From Paracentrotus lividus (taxonomy: Eukaryota > Echinodermata > Echinoidea > Camarodonta > Echinidae): a stretch of DNA of 64,000 nucleotides. The stretch spans positions 76,045 to 140,044 of the forward strand of contig CALNVZ010002433.1 in assembly GCA_940671915.1 (NCBI GenBank), in the 5' to 3' direction. Positions 23,090 to 31,449 of this stretch are shown in pieces. The notes beneath the pieces were generated by a model. It ran no database searches and was not told the DNA's origin. It saw only the letters and a list, made by a program, of their open reading frames with translations. A program made the translations under genes and the position numbers. Within the stretch, counting starts at the first letter, position 1. Each line of letters begins with the position of its first letter.

Positions 23090-24330
23090 CAAGGGGTGTT
23101 ATCCGAAGTCGATCACCGCGCAGTCGATCCTTTTTCAGGAGCATATTGTCCTCGGAAGTTACCTCTCTCCTGAAAAAGGACGTTGTCGAACGGGTGAGGG
23201 ATCACGACCTTCTGTGTCTCTCCCCCGTTTTTGTAATCCCAAGCGTTCAGGATCGCTCAGGATGATCCTCAATATGAAGAGGATCAACAGGCACATCGCA
23301 AGTCGCCCTTCAGGATAGACCATCTAGCCTCTATTCTTCCGGCTCTCGATCAGACGACTTTGCGGTGTCCCTCGACCTGAGCGATGCTATTTCACACCAA
23401 TAGACCCTCGTCGAGGGATCTTTTGGGTTTGCTGTAGGAAAGGAGACTTTTTCGCTTCAAAAGCCCTTCCTTTCGGGCTGGCGTCCCCGCTTCCCAGGGT
23501 TTTTTACCCAGGGTGGTCTCAGCTTGGATGTCGTCTCAGGGGCAAAGTTTCGGATCTTCAACTATTAGACGATTGGCTCCTCGACGCCAGTTCGGAGGTC
23601 CTGCTGTCACACCATCTCGTTTTAGTAAAAACGACCGAGAGTTTGGGATTCATGATCAACTGGCCAAATCGGAATTCATTCCCTCCCGAACTCCGATCTA
23701 CCTGGGTGGCCCAGTTGGATATCAAGATTCAGTTGGCTCGACCGAGTCTCGAGGGTAGAGACTCGGTCATCTTGCCAGGTCCTCCTGAGCATGCGAAGGT
23801 TCGAGCCGAGGTTTGGTTGAGATGGCTGGGGCTTTTTAGCCAGTCTGGGGACATCTGCCGAATGTCGTCTCTTTATAGACCTTTCCAACTGCATCTCCTG
23901 AAGTTTTCAGGCCGAACCTCAGCTCCCTTCTGGTCGGATTCCTGTGACGGGAAGTCAAGAAGCTTCTCTCCCTTGGACGAACCGTACCTCCTCATGTCTT
24001 CGAGTTAGTAGTTCAGAGGTTCGGGAAGCCTGGAAATAGATCTGTTTGCGACCTCCCTGACAAACAGACTTCCTCGGTTTTGCTCCGAGTCAGGGAGACT
24101 CGGCCTTCGTTCTGGACGCGTTCTCTCTTCATTGGAAGGGGTGGAAGGCGTACGCCTCTCCACCATCAAGCTGATCCTCTGGTTCCTCCGAAAGATCAGG
24201 GAGGATCAGGCAACAGTGGTCTTGATTGCTCCCACACGGCCGGGTCGAGCCTGGTTTTCAGGACCTGTTGCCCTGTTAGTAGGGGAGCCGCTGCTCTTCC
24301 GGCCGTACCGGACTTATCTCTCACCTTTGT
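23090..24330 (+). pseudogene. DIRS-like reverse transcriptase and RNase H remnant
   Basis: From about 23,150 the frame reads LLKKDVVERV, then SPVFVIP, then after a shift RMILNMKRIN and a FRIDHLASILPAL-like segment. These match the start of DIRS reverse transcriptases. The LSDA segment with the catalytic-motif neighbourhood, the ALPFGL-like segment and an AWMSS helix follow in changing frames to about 23,560. The catalytic YxDD box is not clearly readable, and the part around 23,540-23,600 is damaged. RNase H-type connecting sequence follows (about 23,960-24,330), ending with SLVLRKIR-like and VVLIAPTRPGRAWF segments. Several single-base shifts make it inactive. Confidence 0.75.
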
Positions 24331-24438
24331 CGGGGTTTCTTCATGTGCGAATCCATCGCACCTTCATCTCACTGCTTGGCCACTATCAGCCAGACGGGCT
24401 AGGGATGAAGGCTTCAGACCGAGCAGCTGAGCTGCTAG

Positions 24439-25340
24439 TTGAAAGTAGACGGAAATCGACTAGGATGTAACAATCGCGCCTTGAGGCTTTCTTGCTGGTG
24501 CGAACCTCTTGGGGTGTCCCACCGAGAGGCTCTTTGCTCTATTGCCGATTTCCTTATTTCCTCGTTCGATAAGGTAGTCTCTTTTCGACGATTCCGTGGA
24601 TATCGTTCGGCTATCGGCCATGTCAATTCTGGTTTTGCTAAATGGGGATCGGTCTCGACCTCCCCACAGCTCTCGGCGTTGATTAGGCCTTTTCTTAAAA
24701 ACGCCCTATTTCTAAAGCCCTTGACTCCAGCCTGGAATCTTCCCAAGGTCTTGGAGGCTTGTGTCAAAGCCTCCGTTCGAGCCTTTGAACTCGATTTCCC
24801 TGTTGATCTACCATTAAGACTAGCTTTCTCCTAGCTATTGCCTCCGGGCAAAGGAGGAGTTCCCATACATGCTCTCTCAATATCACCAGGTCATATTCGT
24901 TGGGAGAGACATGGGGTTCGTATGATCTCCTATAACATCGTTTATGCGAAGAACCAACAGCATCGTCGGCCTCTATCGAGATCTTCATTCGGCCTCTGAC
25001 GGGGTTCATCTATCAGAGAAAGACAAATTATGGTGCCCCGTTAGGGCCCTCAAATGGTACAGTCAAGAGAACGGAGAATCTCCGCAAATCTTCACAGTTA
25101 TTTTCTTCCCGTGAACCCCATAAAGGGTTTCTAGAATACGTTACCGTGGATAGTCTCCGCTATCAAGGCTGCGGGAGTGAGGCCCTTGAAGAGGGATCTA
25201 CTCCCAAGGCCTATCAGAACCAGGAGCATCGCTTCAGCTCCTCTTGGCCCTATTTACAGGGCGGTGTGGAAGATATCTGAAAGCTGCCTTTTGGCGTTCG
25301 GCAATTCTTTCACCTCCTTTTATCTGAGAGACATTGCCGC
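24439..25340 (+). pseudogene. DIRS-like tyrosine recombinase remnant
   Basis: The frame 24,439-24,834 holds the N-terminal core-binding part: ADFLISSFDK, RFRGYRSAIGHVNSGF, SPQLSALIRPF and LTPAWNLPKVLEA. The catalytic half continues in other frames: an AIASGQRRSS-like piece (the first catalytic Arg neighbourhood) near 24,840, DKLWCPVRALKWY near 25,020-25,060, and REPHKGF near 25,115. A last segment near 25,260-25,340 corresponds to the C-terminal region where the catalytic Tyr would lie. At least four shifts separate the parts. This identifies the element as DIRS rather than Gypsy or LINE. Confidence 0.75.
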
Positions 25341-25438
25341 TAGTGAGGGTGTTTCTCCACCGCACCTCTCAAAGCGCGGCGTCCTCCATAGTTTCATAAC
25401 CGTTATGGTTGCCCTCCCGAACTTTTGTCGGTGCTGGT

Positions 25439-25548
25439 CGTAGCAATGGTAGGCAAAGTTAATATTTCTATTGAAGGTAAATCATAAAATTAAAACTAAT
25501 TTTAATTATTACGATATGGAAATATACATTTGCCTACATTCCCTCCCT
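25439..25548 (+). repeat. DIRS internal complementary region
   Basis: GCAATGGTAGGCAAAG...ATTTCTATTGAAGGTAAAT is the reverse complement of the element's left edge, including its CAATAG variant. It is followed by AT-rich DNA and then TACGATATGGAAATATACAT, which matches the reverse complement of the right edge with its ATGG variant. So the region carries both outer edges head to head, as in the DIRS-1 replication model where it templates the circular junction. Confidence 0.8.
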
Positions 25549-25589
25549 CCGTCCCCCTTATCCTTTGCAACATAACGGAAGTTTTTGGG

Positions 25590-25785
25590 GCGAGAGAGTT
25601 AGAGGAGGAGTATAAGATCGCATGCGGCCGCCATCCTCGTCGAAGGAGGGCGCTATATTTAATGGGGGGGTGGGGGTAAATAGGCAAACACTAGGCAAAA
25701 TTTCGGTGTAATTTTCGGTTTGGGGCGATTCGAGGTCGAATAGCAATGGTAGGCAAATGTATATTTCCATTTCGTAAATAATAAA
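25590..25785 (-). repeat. DIRS-like right inverted terminal repeat
   Basis: This is the mirror of the left repeat: AGGAGGAGTATAAGATCGC, ATGCGGCCGCCATCCTCGTCG, GGAGGGCGCTATATTTAATG, a G-run with AATAGGCAAACACTAGGC, TTTTCGGTTTGGGGCG, and GCAATGGTAGGCAAATG at the outer end. Small length changes in the homopolymer tract distinguish it from the left copy. Confidence 0.85.
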
Positions 25786-25889
25786 ATTAGTTTATAATTT
25801 TTATGATTATAAGGGCGATCGCCGATATCTGTACGGCATCAAAATATTGGGGGGGGGGGGCTCAACGATATGCAGAAAAATAAAATAAA

Positions 25890-26338
25890 ATATGAGTGAA
25901 GGTTTGGGAAAATCGACCAAAATATGATGAAGTTATGAATATTCAAAGTTTTGATTCTGTGACGTCACATGCGAGCAGATCTCCTATGTGTTATGTAGTG
26001 TAAATTCCATAAAATGTCATTTTTTTCAGAAGAAAATAATTATGTCACCTGTGCGGTCGATATACCATCAAACATATGTTCATATACATGACTACAAATG
26101 TATATCCAATTGACCCATTCTTTTATCAAGAACCATGACAAAAATTTATGGAATTTACATACACAACCAATGGGAGAGCTGCTCGCACGTGACGTCACAG
26201 AATCAAAACTTTACATATTCATAACTTCGCTAATTTTTGGTTGATTTTTTTCAAACTTTCACTATTATTTTCCTATTATTTTTCTTCATTTTTTAAGACC
26301 AATAAAATTCCAGGGTGAACTTCCCCTTTAAGGCACTT
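25890..26338. mobile_element. Fold-back non-autonomous element with TGTGACGTCAC arms
   Basis: GAAGTTATGAATATTCAAAG, TTTTGATTCTGTGACGTCAC and GCGAGCAG on the left (about 25,930-25,980) mirror CTGCTCGC, GTGACGTCACAGAATCAAAA and a TTCATAACTTC block on the right (about 26,175-26,230). TAAATTCCATAAA pairs further in. The right end runs out through CAGGGTGAACTTCCCCTTTAA. The left end lacks this tip and looks truncated. There is no coding frame. The palindromic TGACGTCA also matches the CRE/ATF site, probably by coincidence. Confidence 0.65.
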
Positions 26339-26520
26339 TTGGCATCCCCCAAAAAACAAAACAAACAAAAACAATTAGCATTTTTATTCAAGATTATTTC
26401 CTGAAATTAAAAAGAATGAAAATAAAAAAATGGATAAATAAAAAGTAGAATGCAAAAGAAAAGAAATAACTGCTGAAACTGCTTATCCAATAAAGGAGAG
26501 CTACATGTAGTGGAGTAAAA

Positions 26521-26702
26521 TTAAGTCAAAAGGAGCCTGCATGGGCTCTTGATTTTAGCAGAATCTTCATCAGAGACAAATGAAACATATATACAGAGAA
26601 CTACAGGGGATGTCTGGGAAAGAGCAGAAAGAGAAAATAAAGGGGTGATGTCTCAAACGAAGACTCTGCTGGGATCGAAAGCTTAGGCTCCTTTTGACTT
26701 AA
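26521..26702. mobile_element. Small inverted-repeat element (182 bp)
   Basis: TTAAGTCAAAAGGAGCCT at the left end is matched by AGGCTCCTTTTGACTTAA at the right end, and CAGAATCTTCATCAGAGAC pairs roughly with GTCTC...CGAAGACTCTGCTG inside. The interior is A-rich and noncoding. The ends could equally mark a TTAA insertion target. Confidence 0.65.
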
Positions 26703-26762
26703 ATAAAAAGTAAATACATGTAAATAAAATATAAATTACCCATTTTTTTCTTTAAGCTGTTT

Positions 26763-27112
26763 TTTCCTTAAAATTCTTAAAATTAAGGGGAGGATGAAAG
26801 GACTTTAATTCGCTAAAAGCTGAATTTCTTCAATACTAAAGATTCAGGCAAGTGGCTTATATCTGTTCCTTAAAATGAAAGGGGGGGGGGAATGAAAGGA
26901 CTTTTTTTCCGTAAAAGCTGAAATTCTTAAATACATACATGTTTGTATACATGTACTATAAGACTTGGGCAAGTGACTTATTTCCGTTCCTTAAAATTAA
27001 GGGGGATGAAAGGACTTTCATTTACTAAGAGCTAAAATTCTTAAATACATTGTACTAACAGAATCGGGCCAGTGACTTACATGTTTATGTATATATCTCT
27101 GTTCCTTTAGGC
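26763..27112. repeat. Three tandem units (about 115 bp) downstream of member C
   Basis: Each unit has TTCCTTAAAAT, a G-rich tract, ATGAAAGGACTTT, AAAGCTGAAATTCTT or a near copy, AATACAT and (A/C)GGGCAAGTGACTTA. Member A has one such unit at 2,036-2,170, and a relative lies at 10,290-10,350. Unit number differs between the two copies of the segmental duplication. Confidence 0.7.
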
Positions 27113-27285
27113 TTTCCCCCTACCAAAAGTAAAGACTGTATAATATCCTTTATATGATATAATAGCCTTTTTTTATGGACCGCTCCCATCGAAATGTAAT
27201 TTTCCAGGACCCAGGGACCATGCCAAACCCACCCATGGCCAGATCCTGGGATAGTCACAAGCTTTTGTCCTTTACAGTTTGGTGT

Positions 27286-28556
27286 CTACTGAATCCTTGC
27301 TGCATTTATGTAAGAAACTATGAATGCTATGATGCTAACACAGTGAGCTATGGTTGACAAAACCAGCACAGGTGTGAGCCACGATTCCATTGCTTTCCTA
27401 TAGCTTTCTCCAACTTTTCTTTTGGTGTAGTAGTAGCAGACCCCATCTTCTGAAGAGTGCCCAAAGTTGGCCTAGTGGAAGGAGAACAAACAGATTCAGA
27501 TGAAGTAGTCCTACCAGCGCTGACCATGTTCACAGTGACATAAATATTTCTACAGACCACATTGTTAGTAGAATTGGCTTTCTGTCTTGCATCAAGGTTG
27601 TATTGTTCTACATGAAATGATATGTTGTTACTTTGATAGTCTTGTAAGTCAATGTGTTTCATGCTTTGCAATATTACATTTGACTTCAAAGTCTCTTCAC
27701 CACATAACAAAATTATGTTTTGGACATTGCAAAGAGTATATACTCCTTGCAATTCAACAGGCAACAGTTGTCCATTGACGTAATACCACCACGTAAAGTT
27801 ACTTCTACTGCAACACTCAAATTCAAGCTGTTCTTTTGGTCTGTCCCATTTCTCATGACGTTCAATTGGTGGAAAAACACATGTCTTATTGATATCTATC
27901 TGTCGATATGTAATACATTTGAAAGAAAAGACTGTTTCGGACAGCATATTTTCAATTGTCATAAAAATGCTGGACTCGTCTCTTCTGTTAATTTCCCAAC
28001 GCCTTATTCCAGTCTCATCCTGTAATAGTAAATGATCCCCTGCTAAAATCTGTGCGTAATCTTCTTCATCAAACTCCACCCATTTACAAGACATTTTCAC
28101 ATTACCATTTGCTTTGTCAAAAAGGGAGGTGCAAGAAGGATCTGATTTGTAAATGTATAAATCAAATCTGAAGGCCTTACAATCTCTCTGATTTCCTTCA
28201 TAAATGTATATGAAATGTACTTGTGTCCCCAATGCACTATCTTTAGTGACTTCAATTGATAACTCAAACCTTTTTTTCTTGGTATTTTCGACTAAATTTA
28301 AATGAGTACCGTTCATGAGGCCATTGAAATGCTGAGTGGAGGTATTGTATATTCCAACTAAAGTACTTGAATCTTGTGTCCACTTGAGGTATTCAGTGTC
28401 TCGCAGTGGCCTTTGCACACGGAATACAGCGGAAAAGTATTGACCGTTGACTCCGTAACTGGTTTTATGTTGGAACAGACAAGGACTTCCTAGTAGTAAA
28501 CAATATGACGACTGCCAACATGCTTGCAGGATAAAGAGAAGTAAAAAGGATTTCAT
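27286..28556 (-). CDS. Ig-like type I membrane receptor, short tail (member C)
   Basis: The frame from 28,556 runs 402 codons to a stop at 27,348. Residues 1-19 form a signal peptide (MKSFLLLFILQACWQSSYC). Ig-like segments lie at about 26-136, 139-220 (MSCKW to FSFKCITY) and 226-342 (CVFPPIER, FECCSRSNFTWWY, ILLCGEETL, CRNIYVTV), with sequons NTS, NGT, NKT, NFT, NIS and NST. A Ser/Thr/Pro stalk spans 345-380. At codon 381 one T is missing from a run present in member A (near 27,413-27,417). As written, the protein ends in an unrelated 20-residue tail and would be secreted. The other frame holds the membrane segment (TPVLVLSTIAHC...) and a tail ending AARIQ with a stop at 27,286. The homopolymer position makes a sequencing error plausible. 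Gene limits given here include the membrane segment. Confidence 0.72.
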
Positions 28557-28779
28557 CTTGAATGTGAAATCTAGTTAACTCAGTTAAAGTTAAATAAAGG
28601 ATAAATTTTTGGAGTCTCTAAAGAAACTCAGTATGGGTTTGTCAAACACTAAACACGTTTTGGATGTAAGCTCCAGAACCTTTTAAGTGTCACACTATTG
28701 AATATACAGAGCTATTATAAAGGAAAGACTGAACCCCAACTGACAGGCATATCAGTAATTATCACATTTTAATATGTTT

Positions 28780-29470
28780 GTGGATTTGTAACAATGGCAT
28801 TACTGTTTTGATACAAATATGGTCAATTCTTACAAGATGATAATGTTGATTGACAACTTTAATTAAATGAAAGTAAAACAAGATCCACAAATGGCATGAA
28901 AAAAAAAACAGCTTACACAATTTTGATGATACATGTACATGTAAATGAAGTTATTTAAACTGCCCCATTAATTGTAATAAGAATTTTTAACAATGGCATT
29001 ACTGTTTTGATACAAATATGGTCAATTTATCTAATTCTACTCAAAAGATGATTGTCATAATGTTGATTGACAACCTCAAGTGAATAAAAGTGAAATAAGA
29101 TCAATGGCATGAAGAAAAACCAGCTTACACATTTTTGATAATAAATGATGCATATTCTGGTTGTTTCATTTCGTCAATCTGTACTTGTACTGACCCCATC
29201 TGACAAGCAACCACATTTTTGAGATGTTTGTAGATTTGTAACAATAACATTTACTGCTTTGATACAAATATGGACAATTAATCCAATTTTACTCAAAAGA
29301 GGATACTGTCAATCAAGATTATGACAACCTCAAGTAAACAAAAGTGAAAGAAGATCCCCAAATGCCATGTAGAAAAACAGCTTATTAAATTTTGATGATT
29401 AAATGATGCTCTGATAGTTTCATGACATCAATGTGTACTTGTACTTCCAGAAAGTGGACCGTTAGGGATG
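28780..29470. repeat. Three tandem upstream repeat units 5' of member C
   Basis: The same unit as upstream of member A (TTTGTAACAATGGCATTACTG, GATACAAATATGG, TGATTGACAACCT, ATGAAGAAAAAC.AGCTTA, AATGATGCATATTCTGGTTG) appears three times with small deletions. The IRF-like word is weaker here (GAAAGTAAAAC at 28,869-28,879). Confidence 0.6.
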
Positions 29471-31449
29471 GGGGGGGGGTGTCATCCAAAGATTCTGACA
29501 AGCAAAGAAAGCTTTTTTTCTTTTTTTCTGCACAACCCTCATATTTCTGAGCTCAATCAAGCTATTTAAAACTGCCCCCTTGTAATAAGAACGTAAAGAT
29601 AATGGTGAACCTTGTGATGAAAGAGTGATCATCAATGATTGAGCTGAAACACAAGTTCAAACAGGATTGGATATACAAATTTGTGTTAAATAAGAGTACA
29701 TTTTCTCTACTAGTGACAAAAAAAATAAATGGCAATTGCATTATCTTTTCTTTTTTTTTTTCAACATATTGAATTTAGACCCCCCCCCCAAAAAAAAAAA
29801 ATATAACAAAAAAAATAATAAAATAAAAAAATAACAACAGCCATAAACAATCAAAGTGAAAAACATTACTATTGCAGATTTATATTTTTGTTGTGAGATG
29901 TAGGCCCTATTGCACAAATCGGGCAAAGTTAATAAATAATTCAATGAAAGTTGATAATTTTTAAGCTTATATCAATTGAGTACTTTCTTCTTCTCCCCAT
30001 CCCTTTCTCTTTTTTTAGTTTGTACATTCTTCATACATGTGTTTCAGCTTTTGTTTGTTTCCCCTTACAATATAAATATATGGTTGCACAAGTTCCTTAT
30101 TTGAAATCCTTTAATGCATTGTCAGCATTCTTTATGACCATTTTGTTTTACCTTGTACTCATTGTTTTTGGTTAGCCATGTATCAGATTGTATTAACAAT
30201 TAACCTCACCCCTGTACAAGTACATGTATGAGTTATTAAGGAGATGAAGTAAATGTATGGCGCTCCCTGTAAATTATGGAACTCTATGCAAGGAGCTTCA
30301 AACTCATGAAAGATGACAAGATAATGCATTTTAATACAGTGAAGAATATAAAGTGCATTTACATTTACAGTGTATTTCAAAAGAAAAAAACTCATTTCAT
30401 TCATGAATAGAGTTTACTATGGTTGCCTGTTTTTTTAAATTTTTTTCCCATGACTATATATTTAATTTGATGAGGTTTTATTAAAGAATATACAAGATTG
30501 CAGCTAAAAGCTGATTAATAATGAATTTACAAAATAAATTTACATGTAAAGCAAACAAAATGTACATAAAGAGCTTAGTTATATTATACAAATACATTCA
30601 ATTTAACAAAGCAAAGTCTCAAACTTATAATACTGTACATCTAGCGAGAGCAAACTTTTAAAAATAACAAGGTAAATTGCTATCCAGGATGAATAAAAGA
30701 ACTATAAAACATAAAGGCATGAGATTTAATAGTGCATTTCTACTGTAAATCAGTTAAACGATGTAATTACAAGAATTACCATTAATGTGCAATTTATAAG
30801 GAAATAGTGGCTAATCAAACATCAATCAGAAATATTGTTGCACCAATTTTGTTGTTGTATAATGTCTTATGATACTATTTGTACATAATATACAATATTT
30901 TTCTTCTCAGGAATATTACTTTTTATGTGCATGAATAACAGTTATGAATGGATAACTAAAATAGGTAGGAGGAAATTTTGAGAAATGATGTGAGATTAAA
31001 TAATTTATTTGGTTCCTGCAGATGGTAACTGTACAATACTGCATGATATTAAATCAAGTTTTATTTGTTTAACCTATTAGATACATGTATGCACATTTGT
31101 ACAATATTGTCAATATAATACAGAACATACATGTACATGTATACATGTTTGTGTTTTTACCGCACAGTGATTTATTATTATCATTAATAATACTACCCAA
31201 TATCGATTGCAACCTATCTCCATCTTAATACATGTATTGTATTGTATTGTTTGTCAATTACATGTGCATGTATGTTGTTTTGCTTTTGATAATAAAAGAA
31301 TCAAAACAATAATGTACATGTATAATCAATTAGAGAGGAGAAACCTTGTTTTATCTCTATTAAAAAGATGAGCGGATGAATTTAAAACATCGTCATCGAT
31401 GTGGTTTGCATTGTTACTTTAAAGATGATCATCCGTTTGGTTAGATGGG
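29471..31449. other. Intergenic DNA between members C and D
   Basis: This contains a G-run block (29,468), a C-run/A-run followed by pyrimidine-rich DNA (29,778-30,020), and from about 30,200 to 31,000 the downstream flank of member D that is shared with 9,240-10,480. TACATGTA-rich DNA follows to 31,330. There is no independent gene. AATAAA-type poly(A) signals are too common here to assign. Confidence 0.5.

Larger units (their letters stand above)
19905..25785 (+). mobile_element. DIRS-like tyrosine-recombinase retrotransposon, decayed
   Basis: The element is about 5.9 kb with inverted terminal repeats of about 190 bp, an internal complementary region just inside the right repeat, and a coding core in DIRS order: gag-like, reverse transcriptase with RNase H, then tyrosine recombinase. 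DIRS elements are known to copy through an RNA and integrate a circular DNA with a recombinase instead of an integrase. The GC-rich coding core contrasts with the AT-rich host DNA. Frames are cut into about a dozen pieces by stops and shifts, so this copy is not autonomous. No target-site duplication is evident, as expected for the class. Confidence 0.88.
26985..30060. repeat. Segmental duplication unit, copy 2 (contains member C)
   Basis: This is the direct-orientation partner of 2,036-5,200, with collinear gene, 3' flank, tandem upstream units, G-run block and C-run/A-run block. Similarity continues weakly to the TTTAATGCATTGTCAGCATTC block at 30,110 but lacks the two-unit CACCGG repeat of copy 1. 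Confidence 0.75.

Noticed and set aside
25960..26205. TGACGTCA sites as functional CRE elements
   Set aside because: They sit at symmetric positions in a fold-back element's arms, so transposon structure explains them.
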